64,000 bases of DNA from Oerskovia jenensis (GCF_016907235.1 NZ_JAFBBO010000001.1:1178001-1242000), one strand, 5' to 3'; shown: positions 27,945-36,534, numbered from the stretch's first letter. Notes: generated by a model from the letters alone, not told the origin. A program made the numbers and translations.

Positions 27945-29005
27945 ATCGGCTCCAGCGCGCTCGCGGCGACCGCGTCCCACGCGAGGACCGACGCGCCGTA
28001 CGTGCCGGCGGCCGAGCCCAGCAGAGCGGGGACGAGACGAGGCGCCGGGTGGATGGTCAGGTAGGACCGCACCGCGGCGTCGAGGGGGACCATGAGGTCG
28101 TCGCCGGCGCGCACGAGCCCGCCGCCGATCACGACGACGGGCAGCGCCAGGACACGGACCATCGCGGCGACGAGCTCGCCGAGCCGGTCGACCGCGCGGT
28201 CCCACACCTCGCGGGCCACGGCGTCGCCCGCCGCCGCCCGGGCCAGGACCTCGGCCGAGCCGGGCACCTCGAGGGCCGAGGCGCCCGTGCGCTCCCGGTA
28301 GCTGCGCGCCATGCCCGCGGCCGACGCGTAGGTCTCGGCGCACCCGCTGCCGCCGCAGGGGCACGGCGTCCCGCCGCGCACTCCCCCGTGGCCCAGCTCG
28401 CCCGCGAACCCGCGCCCGGCGTACACCTCGCCGCGCAGCACGATCGCCGCGGCGATGCCCGTACCGACCGACACATACGCGTGGTCGGGCTCGCCGCGGC
28501 CGGCGCCCAGACGGGCCTCGGCGAGGCCGCCCGCACGCACGTCGTGGCCGAACCCCACGGGCAGTCCCGTCGCGTCCGCGACGACCTGCCGCAGCGGCAG
28601 GTCCACCCAGTCGAGGTTCTCCGCGTTCAGCACGACGCCGGCGTCCTCGTCGACGACGCCGGGCACCGCGAGGCCCACGCCCCGCACCTGGTAGCCCGCC
28701 GGGACCTCGTCACGCAGGGCCTCGACCGCCGACAGGACCGCGGCGACCGAGACCTCGGGCCCCTGCGCGGCACGGGTGGGCACGACCCGCTCGACGAGGA
28801 TCTCGTCGGGGGCGCCCGGGTGGGCGCCGCGCGTGACCAGCGCGGACTTGATGTCGGTCCCGCCGACGTCGAGCGCGATCACCGCCGGGCGGAGGCCCGC
28901 CCCCGCCGCCGACCCGCCGTGCGCCGAGGGCGACGACGAGGACCGGGGCAGGGGCGCGGACTCCGGGACGGCGGGGAAGGCGACCTGCGCTTCCCCGGAC
29001 CTCAT
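27941..29005 (-). CDS. ROK family sugar kinase
   Basis: This 354-residue ROK kinase has the ATP-binding motif LDVGGTDIKSAL after a Ser/Ala-rich N-terminal extension of about 40 residues. The sugar and zinc region GELGHGGVRGGTPCPCGGSGC carries a full ROK zinc motif (His plus Cys-x-Cys and Cys). The second phosphate-binding segment is VVVIGGGLVRAGD. It phosphorylates a hexose or N-acetyl-hexosamine at the 6 position. The ATG overlaps the SIS-domain stop (ATGA), so the genes are translationally coupled. There is no DNA-binding domain, so this is a kinase and not a ROK repressor. Confidence 0.91.
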   Translation of the reverse strand: MRSGEAQVAFPAVPESAPLPRSSSSPSAHGGSAAGAGLRPAVIALDVGGTDIKSALVTRGAHPGAPDEILVERVVPTRAAQGPEVSVAAVLSAVEALRDEVPAGYQVRGVGLAVPGVVDEDAGVVLNAENLDWVDLPLRQVVADATGLPVGFGHDVRAGGLAEARLGAGRGEPDHAYVSVGTGIAAAIVLRGEVYAGRGFAGELGHGGVRGGTPCPCGGSGCAETYASAAGMARSYRERTGASALEVPGSAEVLARAAAGDAVAREVWDRAVDRLGELVAAMVRVLALPVVVIGGGLVRAGDDLMVPLDAAVRSYLTIHPAPRLVPALLGSAAGTYGASVLAWDAVAASALEPM

Positions 29006-29898
29006 GATGCGACGTCCTCCAGGATGATCGAGCGCGTCAGGTGACGCGGGGCGTCGGGGTCCAGGCCCTTGCGCTCCGCGTTGGCGACCGCGAGAAGCTG
29101 GCAGCGCACGAGCGTGAGCTGCGCGTCCTCGTCGAAGCGGACCACGAGGGCGCCGGTGCGGGAGACGTCCTCGACCAGCCCCGGGACCTCGGGGCCGAGC
29201 AGGAACACCGCGCTCGTCTCGTCGGAGATGCTGATGGGTCCGTGCCGGTAGTCCATGGCCGGGTACGACTCGGCCCAGGCGAGCGAGGCCTCGCGCATCT
29301 TGAGCCCCGCCTCGTTCGCGAGCCCCACGGCCATGCCGCGCCCCAGGAACGTGAACTGGGTGCGGGCCAGGACCTCCTCGGGGACCTGCCACCCGACGAC
29401 CTCCTCGGCCGCCGCCGCGAGCGCCTCGACGTCGTCGCCGAGACCTGCGCGCAGGAGCGAGAGCGCGGCCGTCGCGAACCGGGTCTGGACCACCGACCGC
29501 TCGTCGGCGAAGGGCATCACGACCACGTCGTCCGCGGCGCGAGCACCGGGCGAGGTCGGGTCGCCCACGATCGCCAGGGTGCGCTGCCGGCCGCCGAGCA
29601 CGTCGAGGAGGTGCAGGATCTCGGTCGTGGTCCCGGAGCGCGTGATCGCCACGACCCGGTCGTAGTCACGGCCCACCGGGTACTCGCTGCCCGCGAACGC
29701 GTCGGTGACGCCCTGGCCCAGCTCCTCACGACGGGCCGCGTAGGCCTGCGCGACGAACCAGGACGTGCCGCAACCGACGATCGCGACGCGCTCGCCCGGC
29801 TGCGGGAGGACCGCGGCGCGCTCGGCCGCGAGGTGCGCGGCCTCGCGCCAGACCTGGGGCTGGCTCGCGATCTCGGCGCTGACGTGGGAGGTGCTCAT
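29002..29898 (-). CDS. SIS-domain sugar isomerase/deaminase (AgaS/GlmS-isomerase type)
   Basis: The 298-residue protein has two SIS domains and no glutamine amidotransferase domain. The first has the sugar-phosphate loops IVGCGTSWF and AITRSGTTTEI; the second contains FLGRGMAVGLANEAGLKMRE and the ESYPAMDYRHGP motif found in GlmS, AgaS and FrlB-type enzymes. In context it probably isomerises and deaminates an amino-sugar phosphate to a ketose phosphate, with galactosamine-6-phosphate to tagatose-6-phosphate being the natural reading. Start 29898 (MSTSHVSAEI) has an AGAAGGG-like site upstream. It is the second gene of the operon after the DeoR regulator. Confidence 0.88.
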   Translation of the reverse strand: MSTSHVSAEIASQPQVWREAAHLAAERAAVLPQPGERVAIVGCGTSWFVAQAYAARREELGQGVTDAFAGSEYPVGRDYDRVVAITRSGTTTEILHLLDVLGGRQRTLAIVGDPTSPGARAADDVVVMPFADERSVVQTRFATAALSLLRAGLGDDVEALAAAAEEVVGWQVPEEVLARTQFTFLGRGMAVGLANEAGLKMREASLAWAESYPAMDYRHGPISISDETSAVFLLGPEVPGLVEDVSRTGALVVRFDEDAQLTLVRCQLLAVANAERKGLDPDAPRHLTRSIILEDVAS

Positions 29899-29959
29899 GG
29901 TGTCGAACCCTTCTGGTGGGGCCACCGGGGCGTGCGGACCGCACGGGACCCGGCGTCCG

Positions 29960-30850
29960 TCATGGTGCGGACGTCGTGGACGGGACGGTGGGAGGCGCCG
30001 TGGGGACCACGACGACCTCGACCCCTGCGTCCCGCAGGGGGGCGAGCTGCTCCTCGGTCGCGCCCGCGTCGGTGACGAGCGTGGTGACGGCCGAGAGGTC
30101 GCAGATCTGCGCGAACGAGCGGACCCCGAGCTTGTCCGAGGTCCCGACGGCGACCACCGCGCGGGAGTGCTCGACCAGGGCGGTCGTGACGCCCGCCTCG
30201 TCGGGGTCGGCGCACGTGAGCCCGGCGTGCCGGTCGATGCCGACCATCCCGACGACGAGCACGTCGAGCCACAGGCTCCGGGCCATCGTGACGGCGAGGG
30301 GTCCCGTGAGCTCGTAGGACTGTGCGCGTGCCGTGCCGCCCAGGCACACGGTCCGCACCTGGGGGCGCAGGACGAGGTCGGTCGCGATGTTGAGCGCGCT
30401 CGTGACGACCGTGTAGACGTGCTCGCCGTGCCGGGCCGCCTGCTCGGACGCCTGGTCGGAGATCTCGCCGAGCGCCTTGGCGACGAGGGTCGTGGTGCGC
30501 CCGCCGTTGAAGCCGACGACGGGCTGGCCGGTGTGGCGCTCGGCGACCAGGCGTGCCGCGGCCTCGGCCACGAGGTGGCGGTCGTCGACCTGCTGGCCGT
30601 ACCGGCCGGGCAGCCCGTAGGCGACGGACGCGGCGACGACGCCGCCGTGGGTGCGGTGCGCGAGGCGCCGGTCGGCCATCTGGTCGAAGTCGCGGCGCAC
30701 GGTCGACTCGGAGATGCCGAACTGCTCGGACACCTCGGTCACGGACAGCCGCTGCCGGTCGGCGAGCAGCGCGAGCATGCGTTCCCACCGCACGGACTTG
30801 CTGAGCCCGCCCGGCGCGTCGAGGGGCGTCGGGTCCTCGTGGGGTGTCAT
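29960..30850 (-). CDS. DeoR family transcriptional regulator of the tagatose-like operon
   Basis: This 296-residue regulator has an N-terminal DeoR helix-turn-helix (RLSVTEVSEQFGISESTVRRDFDQM) and a C-terminal DeoRC sugar-phosphate sensor (VVGFNGGRTTTLVAKAL...VTSALNIATDLVLRP...GMVGIDRHAGLT). ATG 30850 has GGGAGAG upstream. It is the first gene of the operon, 61 bases before the SIS gene, so it likely autoregulates the whole set in response to a phosphorylated sugar intermediate. Confidence 0.92.
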   Translation of the reverse strand: MTPHEDPTPLDAPGGLSKSVRWERMLALLADRQRLSVTEVSEQFGISESTVRRDFDQMADRRLAHRTHGGVVAASVAYGLPGRYGQQVDDRHLVAEAAARLVAERHTGQPVVGFNGGRTTTLVAKALGEISDQASEQAARHGEHVYTVVTSALNIATDLVLRPQVRTVCLGGTARAQSYELTGPLAVTMARSLWLDVLVVGMVGIDRHAGLTCADPDEAGVTTALVEHSRAVVAVGTSDKLGVRSFAQICDLSAVTTLVTDAGATEEQLAPLRDAGVEVVVVPTAPPTVPSTTSAP

Positions 30851-30919
30851 ACGTCTCTCCCTGCCTCGGGGCTGCGGCGCCTGCGCTGCGAGCCGGACCA
30901 GCTTCTGGACCGTCTGACT

Positions 30920-30955
30920 GATTCTGACGGATTCACGTCTGTTACTTCCAGATTC
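30920..30955 (-). promoter_or_regulatory. Phased GATTC repeats, candidate DeoR operator
   Basis: GATTC occurs at 30920, 30930 and 30951, spaced by 10 and 21 bases, i.e. on one face of the helix, in an AT-richer patch 70 bases upstream of the DeoR start. DeoR-family proteins commonly bind short direct repeats with helical spacing. Confidence 0.5.
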
Positions 30956-31098
30956 AAGCAGACCCGATCGCATTCGTCCAGCACTCCCCGACCACCCCGG
31001 CCGCTCGGCAGACGGTCGGCACAGGGCAGGCACCTCCTCTCCCCCAGGTCCCCGCGCCGTCGGAGCGCCGTCGGAGCGCCACCGCACCGCGCGGTGCG

Positions 31099-31104
31099 TA
31101 GTCT
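31099..31104 (+). promoter_or_regulatory. -10 element (TAGTCT) of leaderless MgtE-like gene
   Basis: TAGTCT ends six bases before the GTG at 31111; no ribosome-binding site is present. Confidence 0.5.
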
Positions 31105-31110
31105 TGCGAC

Positions 31111-32433
31111 GTGAGTGCAACTACCCGCGTCTTCGTCGCGCGCCTGGCCGGTACCGCGGTGTTCGATCCCCTCGGTGACCAGGTCGGACGCGTGCGCGAC
31201 GTCGTCGTCCTCCTCCGCCCCAAGGGGGCCCCCCGCGCGGTCGGCCTCGTGGTCGAGGTACCCGGGCGGCGCCGCGTCTTCCTGCCCCTGACCCGCGTCA
31301 CGAGCATCGACGCCGGGCAGGTCATCAGCACCGGCCTGGTGAACATGCGCCGCTTCGAGCAGCGCGCCATGGAGACCCTCGCGGTGAGCGAGCTGCTCGA
31401 CCGCACCGTGCAGTTCGTCGACGGCTCGGGGTCCGCGACGGTCGAGGACCTCTCGATCGAGAAGCAGCGCACGGGCGACTGGCTCGTCAACCAGCTCTTC
31501 GTGCGCCGTCACACGACCCCCAACGCGCTCGGGATCCGGCGACGCGGCGACGCGTTCGTCGTCGAGATCGGCGCGGTCACGGGCCTCGCCGGGACGCCCG
31601 AGACCCAGGGCGCCGCGCGCCTGCTCGCGGCCTACGACGACCTCAAGCCCGCCGACCTCGCCGACGTCCTGCACGACCTCGGCGACACGCGCCGCCTCGA
31701 GGTCGCCACGGCCCTCGACAACGAGCGCCTCGCGGACGTCCTCGAGGAGCTCCCCGAGGACGACCAGGTCGCGATCCTCTCGGGCCTCGACACAGACCGT
31801 GCGGCCGACGTCCTGGAGGCCATGCAGCCCGACGACGCCGCCGACCTCCTGCACGAGCTCCCGCAGGAGCAGGCGGCCGAGCTCCTCGAGCTCATGGAGC
31901 CGGAGGAGGCGCGCGACGTGCGCCGACTCCTCGCCTACGACGAGGACACCGCAGGCGGTCTCATGACGACCGAACCCGTGATCCTGGGCCCCGAGACCAC
32001 GATCGCCACCGCCCTCGCGCAGATCCGCCGGCAGGACCTGCCGCCCGCGCTCGCGGCGCTCGTGTTCGTCGTGCGCCCGCCGCTCGAGACGCCCACGGGG
32101 CGCTTCCTGGGCGTCGTGCACTTCCAGAAGCTCCTGCGCGAGCCCCCGCACGTGTCGGTCGGGTCCGTGCTCGACTCCGACATCGAGTGGGTGCGCCCCG
32201 ACGCGCCGCTCGGGCGCGTCACGCGTCTGCTCGCGGCGTACGACCTGCTGGCCCTGCCCGTGCTCGACGCCGAGAAGCGCCTGCTGGGCGCCATCAGCGT
32301 CGACGACGTGCTCGACCACATGCTGCCCGACGACTGGCGCGAGACCGACGACGACGCCGACGAGACGAGTCTCGGCACGCAGACCCCCGCGTCCTCGGCC
32401 TTCCCGATCCGCCGAGGAGGCCGCCGTGGCTGA
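31111..32433 (+). CDS. PRC-barrel / MgtE-N / CBS protein without transport domain
   Basis: The 440-residue soluble protein has an N-terminal PRC-barrel-like region (about 1-150: FDPLGDQVGRVRDVVVLL). An MgtE_N superhelix follows (about 170-275: acidic repeats such as LEELPEDDQVAILSGL and HELPQEQAAELLELM), then two CBS domains (about 280-420: DTAGGLMTTEPVIL and RLLGAISVDDVLDHML). The C-terminal Mg2+-channel helices of true MgtE are absent, so it is a sensor-like cytosolic protein rather than a transporter. The GTG at 31111 is exactly six bases after TAGTCT, consistent with a leaderless mRNA. It overlaps the DUF1003 gene by eight bases. MgtE_N/CBS plus DUF1003 pairs recur in actinobacteria; the role is probably divalent-cation related, but unproven. 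Confidence 0.88.
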   Translation: MSATTRVFVARLAGTAVFDPLGDQVGRVRDVVVLLRPKGAPRAVGLVVEVPGRRRVFLPLTRVTSIDAGQVISTGLVNMRRFEQRAMETLAVSELLDRTVQFVDGSGSATVEDLSIEKQRTGDWLVNQLFVRRHTTPNALGIRRRGDAFVVEIGAVTGLAGTPETQGAARLLAAYDDLKPADLADVLHDLGDTRRLEVATALDNERLADVLEELPEDDQVAILSGLDTDRAADVLEAMQPDDAADLLHELPQEQAAELLELMEPEEARDVRRLLAYDEDTAGGLMTTEPVILGPETTIATALAQIRRQDLPPALAALVFVVRPPLETPTGRFLGVVHFQKLLREPPHVSVGSVLDSDIEWVRPDAPLGRVTRLLAAYDLLALPVLDAEKRLLGAISVDDVLDHMLPDDWRETDDDADETSLGTQTPASSAFPIRRGGRRG

Positions 32434-33070
32434 ACGTCTCGACACGCCCAAGGCCGCGCGCCGCACGCTCCTCCCCCGCGTCGAGCAGGACGCGTTCGGC
32501 AAGATCTCCGAGGGCATCGCCCGCTTCATGGGCACCCCCCGGTTCCTGCTCTACATGACGGTGTTCTGCCTCCTGTGGCTCGGCTTCAACACGTGGGGGC
32601 CCGAGTCGTTGCGCTTCGACTCGGCCGCGCTCGGCTTCACGGCCCTGACGCTCATGCTCTCGCTCCAGGCGTCGTACTCCGCCCCGCTCATCCTGCTCGC
32701 GCAGAACCGCCAGACGGACCGCGACCGCGTCAGCGCCGAGCAGGACCGCCAGCGCGGCGAACGCAACCTCGCCGACACCGAGTACCTCGCTCGCGAGATG
32801 GCCGCGCTGCGCATCGCGCTCAACGAGGTCGCGACGCGCGACTTCGTCCGCTCCGAGATCCGCAACCTGCTCGAGGAGCTCGACGAGAAGGAGTCGGAGC
32901 GCGCGGCCGAGGCCGAGGCCGGCCGTCCGGGGACCGCAGGCTCGTCGTCGTCCGCTCAGGCGGGGCTCGACGCCCCGCTGCCGCGCTCCTCGTCCGGTCG
33001 CGGCTCGCACCGCGACGGGCGTCGCGCGACCACGGGACGCCGCGGACCGGACACGCCGGCAGAGCAGTAG
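32426..33070 (+). CDS. DUF1003 membrane protein
   Basis: This 214-residue protein has two membrane helices (LLYMTVFCLLWLGFN and FTALTLMLSLQASYSAPLIL) and the DUF1003 landmark SLQASYSAPLILLAQNRQ followed by a charged helix. The C-terminus is a disordered Ser/Arg/Gly-rich tail. The GTG start has GAGGAGG five bases upstream and lies inside the end of the MgtE-like gene, so translation is coupled. Function unknown; the pairing implies a membrane partner for the CBS protein. Confidence 0.87.
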   Translation: MAERLDTPKAARRTLLPRVEQDAFGKISEGIARFMGTPRFLLYMTVFCLLWLGFNTWGPESLRFDSAALGFTALTLMLSLQASYSAPLILLAQNRQTDRDRVSAEQDRQRGERNLADTEYLAREMAALRIALNEVATRDFVRSEIRNLLEELDEKESERAAEAEAGRPGTAGSSSSAQAGLDAPLPRSSSGRGSHRDGRRATTGRRGPDTPAEQ

Positions 33071-33071
33071 G

Positions 33072-33096
33072 GCGGGTCCGGGCGGTCCGGGCCCGC
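33072..33096 (+). terminator. Terminator between convergent DUF1003 and MDMPI genes
   Basis: A 10-bp stem with one G-T pair (33072-33081 with 33087-33096) directly follows the DUF1003 stop. Confidence 0.55.
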
Positions 33097-33124
33097 TCCA
33101 GCGCCTCGCGCGATCAGGCGGCGG

Positions 33125-33922
33125 CTACTGCATGCCCTCGTTCGCCACGGCCCGCAACCGGTCGGCGAGCGCCGGGTCGCCCTGCACCGTCAGCCCCGAC
33201 CGGTCGGCCCGGCCCCACAGCCACAGGTCCAGGCCCCACGCCGGGCCCGCGACCTGGGCGCTCGTGGACCCGGGCAGGTCCACGAGCTGCGCCGAGTCGA
33301 AGTCGTACGCCGTGCCCGACTCGGGGCCGACCCCCGTGAGCCGCCCGAACGCGAGCTCCCACGAACGGGGTGTCTCCCCCGGCCCGTCGACCAGGACCGA
33401 GATCGTGCCCCCGTCGGGTGTGAAGGTCGCCCAGTCGGGGACGCCGTCGACCAGGACCCGCAGGACCTCGTCGACGCCGTCGGCCGCGACCGCGGGGTCC
33501 GCCCCCGTCACGTCACGACCTGCGGTCTGCTCGGCGTCGACCCGGTGCACGAGCGCCTCGTGGGCCTGGCGCCGGACCACCCACCCCACGGTGTGCCCGG
33601 CGTCGTGCCAGGACCAGCACGGCTCGGACGGGTCGCGCCCGGTGAGGGCCGCGAGCAGGCGCGCGGTGGCGGTCGCGGCGAGCGTGGGCAGCGCCGCGTC
33701 GTCGGCCGGACGAGCCAGGGGCGTGACGTCGTCGGGGTCGAGGCCCTCGCCCACCGCGGGCCCGACGACGGCGCTCCAGAACGACTGCACCTCGGCCAGG
33801 TGGTAGGTCAGGTCCGCGACGCCCCACTCGGGGCAGGCCGGGACGCGTGCGCCCGGGGACGCGGCGCGCACCGCGTCGAGGAAGAGGGCCGAGTCGCGCG
33901 CGATCGAGGCGAGAGCGTCCAT
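33125..33922 (-). CDS. Mycothiol-dependent maleylpyruvate isomerase-like (DinB/MDMPI) protein
   Basis: This 265-residue DinB-fold protein resembles the actinobacterial maleylpyruvate isomerase (MDMPI_N) family. Candidate metal ligands are the His in LTYHLAEVQSFW and two His in RRQAHEALVHRVDAE, with a CPEWGVADL opening. A C-terminal domain follows, with SWELAFGRLTGVG. Members act in mycothiol-dependent isomerase or transferase reactions, but most are functionally unknown. ATG 33922 is six bases after TAGCGT, implying a leaderless mRNA. It is divergent from mrp with only 34 bases between start codons. Confidence 0.87.
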   Translation of the reverse strand: MDALASIARDSALFLDAVRAASPGARVPACPEWGVADLTYHLAEVQSFWSAVVGPAVGEGLDPDDVTPLARPADDAALPTLAATATARLLAALTGRDPSEPCWSWHDAGHTVGWVVRRQAHEALVHRVDAEQTAGRDVTGADPAVAADGVDEVLRVLVDGVPDWATFTPDGGTISVLVDGPGETPRSWELAFGRLTGVGPESGTAYDFDSAQLVDLPGSTSAQVAGPAWGLDLWLWGRADRSGLTVQGDPALADRLRAVANEGMQ

Positions 33923-33928
33923 CCTCGA

Positions 33929-33950
33929 ACGCTAACCGGCCGCTTAGGAT
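33929..33950. promoter_or_regulatory. Back-to-back -10 elements of two leaderless divergent genes
   Basis: TAGCGT on the minus strand (33929-33934) and TAGGAT on the plus strand (33945-33950) each end six bases before a start codon (33922 and 33957). Each gene's -35 region must fall at or inside the other gene's start. Confidence 0.5.
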
Positions 33951-33956
33951 GGGGCC

Positions 33957-35144
33957 ATGGCTGGCGGCTCTGCAACACCCACGACCGACGTTCTCGAGGA
34001 CCTCGTCCGGAAGGCTCTGACCCAGGTGATGGACCCGGAGATCCGGCGTCCCGTCACCGAGCTCGGGATGGTCCGGTCGGTCGAGGTGACGGGCGGTGCC
34101 GCGGAATCCGACGGCACCGAGGGGACCGGCGGCGCGCGCGTCGTCGTCGGCGTCGACCTGACCGTGGCGGGCTGCCCCATGAAGTCGACCCTCGTCAGGG
34201 ACGTCACGGCCGCAGCGCAGACCGTGCCGGGCGTGGGCGAGGTGCGCGTCGACCTCGGCGTCATGAGCGCCGAGCAGCGCACCGCGCTGCGCACCATGCT
34301 GCGCGGCGGCGTGGGCGAGCCCGAGATCCCCTTCGCGAAGCCCGGCTCGCTGACCAAGGTGTACGCGATCGCGTCGGGCAAGGGCGGCGTGGGCAAGTCC
34401 TCGGTGACCGCGAACCTCGCGGTCGCCCTGGCCGCGGACGGGCTCAGCGTGGGCGTGGTCGACGCCGACATCTACGGCTTCTCGATCCCCCGCATGCTGG
34501 GCGTGGACCGCCAGCCCACGCGCGTCGACAACATGCTCCTGCCGCCCGTCGCGCACGGGGTCAAGGTCGTCTCGATCGGCATGTTCGTGCCGCAGGGACA
34601 GCCCGTGATCTGGCGCGGCCCCATGCTCCACCGGGCGCTCCAGCAGTTCCTCGCGGACGTGTACTGGGGAGACCTCGACGTCCTGCTGCTCGACCTGCCG
34701 CCCGGCACGGGCGACATCGCGATCTCGGTCGCGCAGCTCCTGCCGTCGAGCGAGATCCTCGTCGTGACGACCCCGCAGGTCGCGGCCGCCGAGGTCGCGG
34801 AGCGCGCGGGCTCGATCGCGACCCAGACTCAGCAGGGCGTCGTCGGCGTGGTCGAGAACATGTCCTGGCTCGAGCAGCCCGACGGGTCGCGGCTCGAGCT
34901 GTTCGGCGCGGGTGGGGGCGCGCGCGTCGCGGAGAACCTCACGGCCGCGACGGGTGGACCGGTCGAGCTGCTCGGGCAGGTCCCCCTCGACGTGTCCCTG
35001 CGCGAGGCCGGGGACGCGGGCACCCCCGTGACGCTCTCGGACCCCGACTCCCCTGCGGCCGTCGCACTGCGCGGCGTCGCGCGGAACCTGGCCGCCCGCA
35101 GCCGCGGTCTCGCGGGCCGGCGGCTGGGGCTCTCGCCCGTCTGA
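33957..35144 (+). CDS. mrp: Mrp/NBP35-type P-loop ATPase with MIP18 (DUF59) domain
   Basis: The 395-residue protein has an N-terminal MIP18/DUF59 domain (about 10-105; DPEIRRPVTELGMV and the conserved Cys in VAGCPMKSTL). A Mrp/ApbC ATPase domain follows, with the deviant Walker A SGKGGVGKSS, DADIYGFSIPRMLG and LDLPPGTGD. The family carries iron-sulfur clusters to target proteins. The CxxC cluster-binding pair expected just after VVENMSWL is absent here (the segment reads EQPDGSRLELFGAGGG). That is notable if cluster transfer is assumed. ATG 33957 is six bases after TAGGAT, implying a leaderless transcript. Confidence 0.92.
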   Translation: MAGGSATPTTDVLEDLVRKALTQVMDPEIRRPVTELGMVRSVEVTGGAAESDGTEGTGGARVVVGVDLTVAGCPMKSTLVRDVTAAAQTVPGVGEVRVDLGVMSAEQRTALRTMLRGGVGEPEIPFAKPGSLTKVYAIASGKGGVGKSSVTANLAVALAADGLSVGVVDADIYGFSIPRMLGVDRQPTRVDNMLLPPVAHGVKVVSIGMFVPQGQPVIWRGPMLHRALQQFLADVYWGDLDVLLLDLPPGTGDIAISVAQLLPSSEILVVTTPQVAAAEVAERAGSIATQTQQGVVGVVENMSWLEQPDGSRLELFGAGGGARVAENLTAATGGPVELLGQVPLDVSLREAGDAGTPVTLSDPDSPAAVALRGVARNLAARSRGLAGRRLGLSPV

Positions 35145-35508
35145 CCGAGCCCCGCCACCGCGCGAGCGTCCCGAAGGCCCGCCTCCCTCCGGGGGTGGGC
35201 CTTCGTCGTGCCGCGCGGCCGTGCCCGAGACGCGCGCGGACTTCCGCACCATCGGCGCTCCCGCACGACCTGGCACACCTGTCCCGGGTGTATGGTGCGC
35301 TCATCGTTCGTCAGAAGCGCGACCAGTGCCGGTCGCCCAGGGGGGCATCGACAACGCATCACGGCAGGAACCACACCTGATCGTGATCTTCTGCGCAGAC
35401 ATCTCATACCTGAGGTGGATACGCGGGCCGAATCGGCCCCCCTAGGCTTCCCGGAGCATGCCAAGACCTTGAGCTTCCCTGCTCATCGGATTCACCTGGA
35501 GACCTGCC
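35145..35508. other. Intergenic region upstream of exporter super-operon
   Basis: These 364 bases hold the mrp terminator at the left end and a palindrome GGGCCG-AAT-CGGCCC (35425-35439) near the right. TATGGT (35291-35296) is a possible -10 element but no good -35 is seen. No credible gene is present. It must contain the promoter of the exporter block. Confidence 0.4.
35172..35205 (+). terminator. Terminator of mrp
   Basis: A 12-bp stem with one G-T pair (CGAAGGCCCGCC at 35172-35183 with 35194-35205) and 10-base loop lie 28 bases after the mrp stop. Confidence 0.65.
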
Positions 35509-36530
35509 GTGGGCGTCACCCGCCGGATCATCTTCCCAGCCCTTCGCATCGCGATCTGGGGCGTGATCGCCGTCACCCTCGTCGTGATCGCGTTCAAGTC
35601 CGCACCTCAGGCCGAGGGCGACACCGAGACCCCCTCGGCCGTGGTCACGTTGCCGCAGGTCGCCGTGGCCAAGGGGCCCATCACCAACACCGTGAACCTC
35701 ACGGGCCAGGTCGTCGCGGACCCGGCGAGCACGGAGAAGGTCACGCAGCTCGGCAAGGTCACGGCGGTGCACGCCAAGGTCGGCGACGTCGTCGCGGTCG
35801 GCGCCCCGCTGCTGGAGGTCACCCTCGAGACGCCGCAGGAGCCGCTCGTCACCACGAACAAGGAGACAGGCGAGGAGACGGTGACCGAGCGCAAGCCCAA
35901 GGTCACCAAGACCACGATGAAGGCCACGACGGCCGGGACGGTCGCGACCTTCACCGCGATCAAGGACCAGGAGGTCGCGGTCGGCGACACGTTCGCGACG
36001 ATCTCCCCCGGCACGCTGTCCGTGTCCGCCTCGATGCTCCCCGAGCAGCAGTTCCGCCTCCTGACCATCCCCACCGAGGCGACCGTGACGGTCACCGGCG
36101 GGCCGGCGCCCTTCACCTGCACCGGCCTGCGCATGGGGACGGCCGCCGCGGCCCCGGCGGAGAACGCGGACCCGACGGGCGCCGAGCCCGGCGCGACACC
36201 GTCCGCGTCGATCACGTGCGCCGTCCCTGCGGGCGTGACGGTCTTCGCGGGCCTCGCGGCCAAGCTCGAGGTCACCGCAGGCTCGGCCCAGGACGCCCTG
36301 CTCGTGCCCATCACCGCGGTCCAGGGCTCGGTCGAGACCGGCAACGTCTGGCTCGCCGGTGAAGAGGGCGGCGAGCCCGTCGAGACCGCCGTGAAGCTCG
36401 GCATCACCGACGGCACCCAGGTCCAGATCGTCGAGGGACTCTCCGAGGGCGACCTCGTCCTGCAGTTCGTGCCCGGCCAGGACGTCGCCCCGGTCGACGA
36501 GGGCATGACGATGTACGGGGGCTCGGTCGG

Positions 36531-36534
<4 letters not shown>
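35509..36534 (+). CDS. Membrane-fusion/adaptor protein of MacB-like exporter 1
   Basis: The 341-residue protein has one N-terminal membrane anchor (about residues 12-30) and an extracytoplasmic adaptor of HlyD/RND-adaptor type. Lipoyl-like halves are visible around GPITNTVNLTGQVVADPAS and VTAVHAKVGDVVAVGAPLLEV, and a C-terminal beta domain includes VETAVKLGITDGTQVQIVEGLSEGDLV. The hairpin between lipoyl halves is very short, as in Gram-positive MacA-like adaptors. The GTG start has TGGAGA eight bases upstream. Its stop overlaps the next ATG (ATGA). Confidence 0.86.
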
